Positions 43,997 to 53,530 of a DNA stretch of 64,000 nucleotides are shown here, in pieces (position 1 is the first letter of the stretch; each line of letters opens with the position of its first letter). The notes beneath the pieces were generated by a model. It did no database searches. It saw nothing but the letters and a program-made list of their open reading frames with translations, and was not told where the DNA came from. Source of the DNA: Zygnema cylindricum (taxonomy: Eukaryota > Streptophyta > Zygnematophyceae > Zygnematales > Zygnemataceae); assembly GCA_037447655.1 (NCBI GenBank), contig JBBHKE010002529.1:1-64000 (forward strand), given 5' to 3'. A program made the translations under genes and the position numbers.

Positions 43997-45112
43997 TGTT
44001 GATATTTGTGTATTTTCTAGGTCTGTAAATAGGATAGATAAAGGCAGAGGCAGTCTGCCTCTAACTCCCCTCTCCAAGCCCCCACACTTGTTGTAGTCAC
44101 TAAAGGCTGGATAGGGAGCTAGAGCCATGGCTGCCTAAGCTCTCTAGAGAAGACAAGGGGTTAATTAGGTAGACTTAACAAAAGTTAGTTGACAGACCCA
44201 TAATTGATCCTGGTCCCTACCGTCCGTCAATTTGAAGTAGCCGATAGCTCAAGCCGTTAAGTTTAGGACACATATTACGATATATAGGGTTTATTAAATA
44301 TATAAATCGTCACATGTAGATTAATTCGTTTAACGGCGAATAGATACTTAGCGCATACATACAGTTTGATTTAGTACGAAGTACGGTATGGGGACAGAAC
44401 GGATACCGCGCATTTGTTTTGATAGCGAAACAAATACCATGCGTCGAATTTCAACGGCTATGATTATAGCTAGTTTGATTGGACGGCCGCGATAGGCGTC
44501 ACGATCACCAAAAACGCACTTTTGGCGTTTTACGGTCTTTGCCAGGTCAGATAACACGTGGCGTGATAAAATTGGATTACGCGAATTCCGGAGATTACAG
44601 AAACTAATCGTGATTTAACACGTGTCGACCTTTTGGACATGTCGTACAATGGTCGTACAGAAAGTACACCGGTACCTGTACTTTTCTGTACGACACAAAA
44701 ATTTGATTCGTGTCGTGCTTCAGTAGATAGAGTTTTAGAGGGGGAATAGGATTTAGAAAAATTTGGGTAGGTAGCTGCCTCTCCTAGAGAGCACCCTGTA
44801 TAAATGGCAAACTTTGGCCAGCCATAACAATAAATTAACTTGACCATTTTCAGTGATTCTTTTTGCTCCGGACTCAAGGGAGTCCACGCTACACAGGGGT
44901 GTAGTTGGTCAATTTTTTTGTCTGCCACGGTGGCGGTATTTCTAAGGGAAAGTCAAAGTGGGTGAGTGTGTCCAAATCACATATTCAAACTTTACATTCT
45001 GTGGTGGAACTCAACATCATTTGAGTTTATATCAACTTGGAATCGGTACTATCTAGATAAGCTTTTTTTGGATCAGCTTACTTTGAGGGCCATTGGAGGT
45101 CTCAGAGTTTCA
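43997..45112 (+). repeat. Element D 3' LTR (1116 bp)
   Basis: The partner of 40,774-41,953. Its last bases GAGGTCTCAGAGTTTCA match the 5' LTR end and are followed at once by the target duplication CATTC. The hairpin is at 44,059-44,124. Confidence 0.9.
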
Positions 45113-45431
45113 CATTCCGGATGATTTTGAAACAACCCTTTTCCCAATGATGGTCAACTACCTTTGTGGAAGGGCGTTGGCGGATTACAAAAAGCACCAA
45201 CCACTGTTGATGGCTCCCTGCATCATGATCTCTGATCAAGCTCTTGATGCTGCTATTTTACAAGCGGGGGCTGACTTGGCTGCAGAGGCTGCAACCGTTA
45301 TGATTGCTACGTTCATTGATGATTTGAAACTACATACACAGGGATGTGTCTACGTTAACCAGATGCAAGGAATCGAGGCAGCCCAGGATGCAATTCGCAT
45401 AATTGTCAATCCTAACCCTTGTATCTGTTGA
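45113..45431 (+). pseudogene. Unidentified reading frame, 3' part, after element D
   Basis: Resumes the codon register of the frame ending at 40,773 and runs without stop to 45,429 (about 104 residues: PDDFETTLFPMMVNYLCGRA at the start, alanine-rich ILQAGADLAAEAATVMIATF in the middle). The stretch looks alpha-helical and well preserved, unlike the copia frames. It matches no family I can name. The apparent gag-like start MEVSEFH here belongs to the LTR and not to this protein. Confidence 0.45.
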
Positions 45432-45439
45432 TTTTCGTG

Positions 45440-46081
45440 AAATCCAGGATTCGGTATGTCCCATAATAAGGAAAAGTGAGCCAGCCAAGGCTCGAACCTC
45501 GAACCTCTGACTTGAGCTGTTAGCGCACTAGCCAGTGTGCCACCACCTCGATGTAAAGCCTGACGGGTCCATACCTATTTATTTTAGGCGGCTTTGAGTG
45601 TGATGTATCACATTCTACCCCGTATTGAACCAGTATTCACGTGCCATTTATGAAACCGAATTCGGATATAACATGTCTTGACATTTAGGCCATGTCATAC
45701 AATATTGTTACATAAACTACACCGGCTGCTGTACTTTTCTGTACGGCAATGTAATATGATTGGTGCCGTTCATCAGAAGGTAGAGTTTTAGAGAGAGATA
45801 AAACTTATAAAAATTTGATAAATAAGAGCTTCTCTCCCAGATAGCTTTTTTACTTAAGGTCAACTTTGACCCTCCAAAATTTACTGCTCAGGGGAGCAAA
45901 TATAGAGATTATTTTTGCTATCGCCTTAGGGGAGTCTTTCCTTCACAGAGGTGAAGGTGGTCACAGTTTTTGTCTTCTAGGGTGGAAGTCATTCTTGCTG
46001 AAACACGAAGGGATCAGGGTAATCCTAAAGGCTTCTTGCAAGCTGTCCACTTTGAGGACCTATAGAGGTCTCGGAGTTGAA
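45440..46081 (+). repeat. Element E 5' LTR, partial
   Basis: Similar to the last two thirds of the lineage 1 LTR: CTGTACTTTTCTGTACGGCA near 45,730, TAGAGTTTTAGAGAGAGATA, ACTGCTCAGGGGAGCAAATA near 45,885, and the end GAGGTCTCGGAGTTGA at 46,080. The start is uncertain because it follows the unidentified frame directly. The LTR hairpin region is absent. Confidence 0.65.
45477..45552 (-). promoter_or_regulatory. tRNA-like module (A and B box), antisense to LTR E
   Basis: On the minus strand, TGGCTAGTGCGC resembles an A box, followed about 30 nt later by GAGGTTCGAGGTTCGAGCC, which holds a B box (GGTTCGAGCC). The position corresponds to the tRNA-like part of the other LTRs. The T stem has mismatches and I could not build a full cloverleaf. 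A tRNA-derived SINE head is an alternative. Confidence 0.45.
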
Positions 46082-46335
46082 GGTTATGGGCGAACCCTTT
46101 AGGGTACCCATCTTTAATAGAACTGGCTTCATATATTGGGAAAGTATGATGATAGGAGCTCTATGCGAGAAACCGTTTTGGGGGATAGTGAGTGGACGAG
46201 TGGGGCGTCCATCAAGTCTTGGAATCCCTTTAGGGTTTGGAGGAAGTAGATTCACAAGGAAAGCAGATCTATATTCAACGGAGGAGATAGAGGAAGGAGA
46301 GGTGGTGTACAAAGGAATAAAGAAAAAGACTATGA
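46066..46335 (+). pseudogene. Element E gag, first 90 codons
   Basis: The frame reads VMGEPFRVPIFNRTGFIYWE, then GALCEKPFWGIVSGRVGRPS, closely matching the gag of C and F. It runs into opposite-strand sequence at about 46,325-46,340, where element F begins, so E keeps only its 5' end. Confidence 0.8.
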
Positions 46336-47231
46336 CTCTTTCTTCCACACTCCCCTTACTTCCTTTCATTAACTCCATTGGAGTTGTATACCTATTGGCC
46401 TTGTCTACTAAAAGTTTTCCAACATGTTCCTAATGGCTTCGTTATGAGTTAATCTAATTTTTATTTTTTTTGTCTCTCTCTACTTGAATTCTCATAATAT
46501 ATTTTGCCTCTCCCCTATCTTCATCTCAAACCTTCCTTTTAGATCCGTTTTGAGTTTGTTAATTTTATCTATTGATTTTCTTAAAACAAGCAAATCATCA
46601 ACATAAATTTCAATAAAAATATCACTTTACTCATCCTAAAATACATAGATTTGAGTGATATAATTCTTTCGGATATATCCTTGACCGGTAAGAAACTCGT
46701 CCAGCTTTTTGTTCCGCTACCGAGGCGCCAATCTAAAACCATAATGGGATTTGATCAGCCGGCATACCTTACTCTCCTCTCCTTGTTCGAAAAATCCTTG
46801 AGCAGTCGAATGAAGATTTCCTCTTCAAGTTCTTCATGCAGTAAGGCTGTCTTCATGTCCATCTGGTGCACCTCCATGTCTTTCGCTCTTGCCAGATTAA
46901 AAAGTATTCCGATGGAGGGAAATATGACGACCGGGCAAAGGTTTCCTCGTAGTCAATTCCCTCTTTCTGGGTATATCCTTTTGCCACTAACGCTCTATGG
47001 TGTTATCCGGGTTTTGTTTAAGTTTGAACACCCACTTATTACTAACTGGTTGCCGGTTAGGTGGAAAATCCACCAGCTCTTAAGTATCCGCTGCCATGAT
47101 TGAGGCCATCTTGTCATTGATGGTTGTTTCCACCGGTTTCTCTCCGAACAGTTCATCACCTCTCAATAAGTCTAAGGTTCATCTGGATGAGAAAGTTTGG
47201 TTACCTTGTTATTAACTTGTTTCTCTTGCAG
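46336..47231 (-). pseudogene. Element F reverse transcriptase
   Basis: On the minus strand, phrases of the RT occur in order toward lower coordinates: NNKVTKLSHPDEP near 47,200, KTAINDKMASIMAADT and KWVFKLKQNPDNT near 47,030, FARSSYFPPSEYFLIWQER near 46,920, then VHQMDMKTALLHEELEEEIF, and IYVDDLLVLRKSIDKINKL near 46,600. YVDD is preserved but stops and shifts abound. It ends at MELMKGSKGSVEERVIV where the junction with E lies. Confidence 0.75.
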
Positions 47232-48443
47232 CTACTTACTGCTTCTCCTTCCTCCTTCAAAATCAGCTGCCGGAATAGATGGTTCCCATGGATTCTTTTG
47301 ATAAATCAGGGCTTCTCCCCTGTCCCTCCGTTCCAGGTCTATTTCCAACATGTTTTCCATTTCGGGTAGAGTTGTCACTGGTGTTTCCACGGTCGAGTCT
47401 TTCTTCGTTTTATTTGTACCTGCAATGATATCATCTTCTCTAAAACCTGGATAGTTAGGAATCTCAAAGTCATCGGAATTTTTTGATTCAAATCTAATTT
47501 TTACTGACTTTGTATACTTGAAGGGATCCAAAGATAGATGTTTTACTATAATTATATCTTCTCTTTTGATATCATTATCTCTATATCCTTTTACATCCTT
47601 ATCATATCCTAACAAGTATCTCGGTTTTCCTTTAGGATCCAATTTCCAATTTGACCAACTTTTATTTAGACAGAACACTTGAATACCAACAACTTTTAGG
47701 TGGGATATATTTGGCCGAACCATCTCTCATAAGGTTTTCGACCTTTAACCGCTGAAGTAAGAACTCTATTTTTGAGGTAATGTGCATAATTCATTGCTTC
47801 GGCCCAAAACCTTTTTCCTATCTTTTTATCAAACAACATATTTTTGGCACTATCACTTAGTGTCGTGTTAAACCTTTCAACGACACCATTCTATTCCAAA
47901 TTTTCAAGAACTATCTTTTGGTGTTACATTCCACCTTCCCTACAAAATTCCTCAAACTGGTCGGAGGTATACTCTCCACCATTGTCACTCCTTACTCTCC
48001 TAATTGAGAATTCATAGAGTTTCTCACTCCATGCCTTGTATTGCTTAAAATATTCTGGAGCCTCTAATTTGTTTTCAAAAAATATACCCTGGAGAACCGA
48101 GACCAATCATTGGTCATGGTCATCATAAATCATTTCCCCCCTAGTGACGGCACTTTAGCCGATCCCCAGATATTCGTATTCACCAAATCTATGACCTTTT
48201 CTCCCTTAAATGTGGCAGTTTTTGGCAAGGGTAACTTGTGTGCTTTACATTGAGCAAATCCACTACAATCACTTAGATTCTCAATCTCACCAAACTGAAT
48301 CCTTTCCACTACTCCCATCTTTTTCATCACTCTTAACTTATCTAGATTCACATGCCCAAGACTCTTATGCCACACCATTATATCATGAACACCAGCATGA
48401 TAAATTTTCTTCCTTTCATAGCTTAAAATCAACTTAAACATCC
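47232..48443 (-). pseudogene. Element F linker, integrase, GAG-pre-integrase
   Basis: The frame 47,232-47,723 covers the region after the integrase core (SHLKVVGIQVFCLNKSWSNW, then an acidic linker). 47,924-48,106 has RVRSDNGGEYTSDQFEEFCR with the second catalytic Asp. 48,130-48,441 has VWHKSLGHVNLDKLRVMKKM and VNTNIWGSAKVPS, where the first catalytic Asp reads Asn. Frameshifts separate them. Confidence 0.85.
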
Positions 48444-48444
48444 C

Positions 48445-49190
48445 TTAGTTACCTTTTTCAGTAGTGAAATATACTTCATCCTCAAAATTAGTAGTAAAAA
48501 CTCCTCTTTTAGTGCTAGTGTAAAAACCCTTATCATCAAACAAAGAAGTAAAAATGAGGTTTTTTTTTAACTCTGGAATAAGCAACACATTTGCGAATGT
48601 AGCAATAGATGTCTTTCCTTCCAATAACACTTTCAGGTCTACGCATCGTACAAAAGGAGCAGTGACTATCCTCCCATCCTTGTACTCTATCTCTACGGTG
48701 GGAATCTTTCTCATTTTTGTGAACATGTGTTTGTCATTACACATGTGTATGGAGGCACCATAATCCACAATCCAACCTGTTTCAACTTTCAATCCACTGA
48801 AAGGACATTTTTACTTATGTGGAATATCGACATCGGTTTTTGCCTCCAACTCCTCATCCAACAAGAGCTCATCGTCCTCGTCCTCAAATTCCTCCTCAAG
48901 AACTTGCGTCACAAGGGCCTTTTTCTTTCCTCTCCGAGGTACACCGGCCTGCCCCTCCTTTAACCAAAGTTCGGTTAGCTTAGTACACTCCGCCATATAG
49001 TGTCCTGGTTTCTTGCAAAAATGACACAACTCGTTTGAGACCCTCAATCCAAACTCATCGGATTGATTTCTTTGTCCTCCTCCTCCATAGTTTTCAACCT
49101 GTTTTTTGGGATCCTAGTTCCTCCAATCGGTCCCGGCTTCCAAAGCTTGTTCACTCTATCCTCCCCTCCGGATCTCTATTGTATTCTCTC
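48445..49190 (-). pseudogene. Element F protease and zinc knuckle
   Basis: The 48,445-48,792 frame starts KVETGWIVDYGASIHMCND. The protease active motif D-S-G reads D-Y-G. The intact zinc knuckle CHFCKKPGHYMAEC lies at 49,026-48,985 in the frame 48,811-49,047, followed by the acidic linker EEEFEDEDDELLLDEELEAK. It is better preserved than in B. Confidence 0.85.
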
Positions 49191-49873
49191 AAACGAGAAT
49201 CATCTTTACCATATAATTCCAAATCCAACTGGATTCCGGCAAATCCTGCACACGCTTAACTATATTTTCGTACTCATCGGGTAACTTCATGAGCAGATGG
49301 TTTACATTCACCTTTTTTGTTTCCACCGGTCTTGCACTCTCAAGTTCCATGAAAAGGGTTGCAAGCTCATTACAAAAGTTTAACATCTTTCCCTCTTTGT
49401 ATGCATATGCATCTATCTTTTGATAAGCCAAATGTTGTTGCTGAATAGAACCACTCTGGTACATCTCTATGAGGGCAATCCACAAATCCGATGCCCTTTC
49501 TACCTGTAAATCAAGAGATGCAAGTCCTTGAGCAAGATGGTGGAGAACGAAGAGCTTTGATGTCATATTGTTGTAGTCCCATGTATTAACAACAATGTTC
49601 TCATTCCTCGGAATAGGTGACATGAACGCTGAACTAGTTGTGGTAGGTGTTGTTATCGGTGTAACTCTCTCCTTTTCTTTCCCTTTTTCCATCACAATGC
49701 TCTCCTTGTCCTTCAAATCTTCCGGTGGAGCTAGATCTGTTTTTCTCGTAAACGTGTTTCCTCCAAACCCTAAAGGAATGGCTTAACAAGATGGACGCCT
49801 CACTCGTCCACTCACTATCCCCCAAAACCTCTTTTCACATAAATCTTCTATCTTCATTACAGATGGGCACCAC
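49189..49873 (-). pseudogene. Element F gag
   Basis: A 175-aa frame (49,189-49,716) with WDYNNMTSKLFVLHHLAQGL, DLWIALIEMYQSGSIQQQHL and LLMKLPDEYENIVKRVQDLP, the clearest gag of the lineage. The N-terminal part (KRFWGIVSGRVRRPSC) is in another frame up to the LTR at 49,874. Confidence 0.85.
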
Positions 49874-50910
49874 TTGCAACTTTGAGACCTTTATTAGTCC
49901 TCAGAGTAGGCAGCTCACACGAAGCCCGTAAGATAATCCTCACCCTTTTGTTTTTCAACAACAATAAGTGCCACCTTGGAAGATAATAACTTTGACCACT
50001 TTCACCCATGTGAAGACAAGAATCCTTTGAGTCTAGCAAAAAGAATCTCCAAATTTTCTCCCTTGAGCAGTAAATTATAAAAGGTCAAAGATGACCTATT
50101 TGTACATAAGCATTATGGGAGAAAGGTTCCCTACCTCAAATTTCACTAAGTCAAAAACACCCCTTTTATCCCTCAACTACTAGCATACGGCACGAATCAA
50201 AAAAGAGTGTTGTACAGAAAGGTACTGGTGGCGAAGAACTTCCTGTACGGCCATTGTACAGCGTGGCCAAAGAGAATATGCCTGTTAGATCATGACTCGC
50301 TCTAAAATTCTCTGGAGATGCCGCAAGAAAATGAGATGTCGCCACGTGTCCCTTGGTGATATGGCGACCAAAAACCGCCAAAATGTTCACTATGTGATAT
50401 TGGCTCCTATCATAGGTGTCAGATTAAAACCGGCTTCTAACTTTGTCCGTCGAAATAAACGTTCGATATATTTGTTTCGTGCGGTACTCTAGTTCGTATT
50501 ATACATAACCAATTCTATGATTTACGAATCTATTCATTCTGTTAAATGAAATTCCTAACTTTTATGTGTTTAAGTAATTATCGTACCCTATATATCTCAA
50601 CACTATTCCTAGACTATACGACAAAGCTAACGGCTACTTTGACGTACGGCAGGTACCATGATCAAATCTGGGTTTGATAATCATTTTGGTAAATCCACCA
50701 AGGGTCGGATGTTTGTCTCTCTAAAAAGCTTTAGGCAGCCATGGCTAAAGCTCCCTCTCTAGCCTGCTCTAGCTCCCTCTCCAGCTTTCAATGATTACGG
50801 CAAGTGTGAGGGCTTGAGAGATGAGTTAGAGGTAGACTATCTCTGCTATTTTTCTGTCTTTGGTTTACAAGTTTTATACTTAGAAAATAGCAAAAAAAAA
50901 AAAAAATTAC
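49874..50910 (-). repeat. Element F 5' LTR (1037 bp)
   Basis: Forward strand starts TGCAACTTTGAGACC and ends AAAAATTACA, i.e. a TG...CA LTR in minus orientation. TGGTGCCCATCTG follows on the minus strand two bases after the LTR end and is the likely primer-binding site. The hairpin region is near 50,768-50,831. Confidence 0.85.
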
Positions 50911-51009
50911 ATATGTTCTCAATAAACAAAAGGAAGTTGTGTCAACAAACATAATTATAAAATATAAAGAGAACAACACTTTCAACATAACAAATAAACC
51001 CGGAAGACA

Positions 51010-52061
51010 TTTTACATGAATATGTCATATTTGACACAAAGAAGACACTTTACTTTCAAGTCCCTGAGCCTCCAATTGTGGATACTGTTTCATCGGACCC
51101 TCAAGTCCCTCTTACGGATCGATCACAACCAGTTGCACCACTCTTAGAGGACACACACCAAGTTACAAGGCAGACAAGGAACGCAAGACATCCCTTGGTC
51201 TCAGCCTCATAATTTACGGGGGGAAAGAGATCTAGCAGTTGTCTGCAATCACGATCTCACTTTGCATTCTTTGCAGCCTCAGAGGAACCTTTGACCATTT
51301 GGGAGGCCTTCTCATCACCGGAAAAAAAATCATTAGATTGAGGCGGTGAATGACGAAATGAAGTCTATTATGGAGGCTTAAACGTGGGAGTTGGTGGATC
51401 GTCCTTCGAACAGAAAAGTCATTGGCAGCAGATGGGTGTTCAAAGTAAAGTTGAACTCAGACGACACCATTGAAAGGTAAAAGGCAAGACTTATGGCTAA
51501 GGGGTACAATCCAAAAGAGGGAATTGAGTTTGAGGAGACTTTCTCTCTGGTTGTAAACTTTCCAACTGTCTGAATTCTATTAAGTTGAGCTGATATTGAG
51601 AATATGGAAGTAGATCAGATGGACGTCAAAAGAGCCTTTTTGTAGGGAGATTTAGAAGAAACTATCTATATGCAGCAACCAAAAATGTATGAAGAGAAAG
51701 GAAAGGAGAAATTAGTGTGCAAACTGTTAAAACCTTAATAGGGGCTGAAACAATCCCCTAGACAATGGAACCTAAAGCTAGATGAGTTTTTAACTTGGCT
51801 AGGGATTAAAAAGATCAGCTCAGATCATTCTATGTATGTGCTCCAAAGGGAAGATGGAGTACTTTATATTGTTGTGTATGTAGATAATATATTACTTATC
51901 ACCAAATCTATAAGTGAAATAAACCGCATTAAGGCAACCTTGAAATCAAGATTTGAGATGAAGGACCTCGGTGAGGCCAAGTATATTTTAGGGATACAAG
52001 TAGAGAGAGATGGAAACAAGAAATTAATCATGGTGACTCAAAAAAAGGATAGTGTAGACAC
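51010..52061 (+). pseudogene. Copia fragment I, reverse transcriptase
   Basis: A + strand fragment resembling lineage 2 (element G): WELVDRPSNRKVIGSRWVFK-type sequence near 51,390, MAKGYNPKEGIEFEETFSLV near 51,495, MDVKRAFL and YMQQPK near 51,620-51,685, then the frame 51,832-52,050 with YVDN at 51,877-51,888 (usual YVDD) and LGEAKYILGIQVERDGNKKL. It is cut sharply by a TIR element at 52,064. No LTR. Confidence 0.82.
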
Positions 52062-52063
52062 TA

Positions 52064-52629
52064 CACCGCCAATCGTTATTATCGTTATAAACGTTATATT
52101 GGCACCCCCAAATTTTGACCCCAAAACCAAAAATAAATAACATAATTTTTTTGTAGGTTGTGGTACATTAGCGTTAACGACTCTAATTTATGATATTCTT
52201 TAATAGTGTGATGTACAAACATGTTAGTTTATACAGAATGGTACTTTTTTAAGTAAAAAATTACGAAACATGGATAAAAAAATCGTAATCGCATGTAAAA
52301 TTGCGCTCAGATTAAAAAGCAGAATGAGATCGTACATATTTTTGATGTAAAGATATTGATTGCTTATTAATTATATGGAGAAAACCCAAATTAGAGTTAT
52401 AAATCAATTAGAGTAAAAAGACGCGGAGGTGTACGATTTATCAAATTTCATACTTTTACCTATTTTACCGTGGAGATCTTGATGGCAGATCCATTGTACC
52501 CAAATCAGCGTTATGGATCAATTAGCTTAGATTTGTTTTTTCGAAATCTTGAAAAACTCAAATAAGAGTTAATATCGCAAATTAATTTTTAACACTAATA
52601 ATTTTTAAATGCTATTAGCGATTGCGGTG
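52064..52629. mobile_element. 566-bp TIR element, large subfamily
   Basis: TA at 52,062-52,063 and 52,630-52,631. The left end CACCGCCAATCGTTATTATC and right end (reverse complement CACCGCAATCGCTAATAGC) form inverted repeats. Internal phrases (ATCGCATGTAAAATTGCGCT) recur in the 60,179 element. Non-coding. It truncates copia fragment I. Confidence 0.75.
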
Positions 52630-52631
52630 TA

Positions 52632-52914
52632 CTGTACTGAACCTTCCATTTTTCCGCAAGCGCGAGCACGGTGATTGGGTCCACATCCTTCCCGCCTCCT
52701 GTTTTCTCCGCAAGACTGTGTGTTTAGGGTTCTTTTTATTTTTGTCTTGTTTTTGTTTTATTAAAAAAACACAAAATAAATGACCGTAAACACATAAACC
52801 CTATTGAGATTCCCGATTAGGGCGAGTTGGATAGTTACGTTACGGTTTGTGGGAGGGTGCCACACGGTTTTTTTAACTACTTAGCCTCGTAAGGAACTGA
52901 CTATAGAGGTACAT
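52632..52914. other. No gene seen
   Basis: Unique-looking AT-rich sequence with a T-rich stretch near 52,735-52,775. No motif recognised. Confidence 0.4.
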
Positions 52915-53052
52915 ACCTAGGAAGTACCCGATTTTTTTTTTTTTTTTTTTTTAATCACTCGGACAAATCCGGCCCACCCCTAAAATTTGGCACCCAAATC
53001 CATTCTAGATGCGACGCGGGCGGGCGGGTATGAATCGTGTACCCGATTGAGA
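52915..53052. mobile_element. Truncated hAT-type miniature element
   Basis: A poly-T run followed by AATCACTCGGACAAATCCGG and AAATTTGGCACCCAAATCC matches the 3' half of the elements at 53,061 and 56,513. The 53,061 element lies only a few bases beyond its end. Confidence 0.6.
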
Positions 53053-53060
53053 ACTTTGAT

Positions 53061-53522
53061 CAAAGGTTGCAAAATTCAAAATTTTAGATACCCAAAACCG
53101 AAATTTTTTTATTTCCAAATCTGAACACCTGATACCCGATCAGGTTATGTCACGCTCCAAAATTGTTAACCTTTACCCGATATGTGTTTAGAGAATAAAA
53201 GTTAACCGAAACTCGATGTCTCGCAACAACCCGTATCTACCCATACCCGAATATGTACAAAATCAATGGTGGAATTCTATCATACCTTCCACGATATGAA
53301 AAGTAAAAAGTACAATAATGTTGGATAGTATAGACAGTACAAAACCTTCATTTTTTTTCGTTTTTTCTTACCCGACCGTAACCGATTTTTTTTTTTTTTT
53401 TGTGAATCACCCGCCCGAATCTGATCGGCTCTCAAAATTTGGCACCCGAATCCGTTTCGGATCCGATGCGGATGGTCAGGTAAAGGTTAGGTTGAGATTC
53501 AGGTATCCGATTGCGACCTCTA
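53061..53522. mobile_element. hAT-type miniature element 1 (462 bp)
   Basis: Ends CAAAGGTTGCAAA and TTGCGACCTCTA are inverted repeats of the CAGAGGTCGCAAA type. Flanks ACTTTGAT (53,053-53,060) and CCTTTGAT (53,523-53,530) agree at 7 of 8 positions, an 8-bp target duplication typical of hAT elements. Inside are TTATGTCACGCTCCAAAA, a long T run, and TTTGGCACCCGAATCCG. No transposase. Confidence 0.82.
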
Positions 53523-53530
53523 CCTTTGAT

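Larger units (their letters stand above)
40774..45112 (+). mobile_element. Copia element D, non-autonomous, with target duplication
   Basis: Two LTRs (40,774-41,953 and 43,997-45,112) are flanked by the perfect 5-bp target duplication CATTC (40,769-40,773 and 45,113-45,117). The internal part is only 2.04 kb: gag with zinc knuckle, an unusual charged segment, and an RNase H-derived end. Protease, integrase and RT are absent. It is a deleted derivative related to lineage 1. It inserted into the unidentified reading frame that resumes at 45,113. The target duplication fixes the true LTR ends for the whole family. Confidence 0.92.
46336..50910 (-). mobile_element. Copia element F, lineage 1, 3' truncated
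   Basis: Minus-strand element with 5' LTR at 49,874-50,910 and internal gag, protease, integrase and RT. It stops in the RT at about 46,336, where it meets element E head-on. RNase H and the 3' LTR are missing. At the join the sequence AAAGACTATGAC is compatible with both the E gag and the complement of the F RT, a short shared homology. Confidence 0.85.

Noticed and set aside
45093-45431. A single protein starting MEVSEFH and continuing into PDDFE
   Set aside because: The first seven codons are the end of the D 3' LTR; the target duplication shows the rest is the interrupted target sequence.
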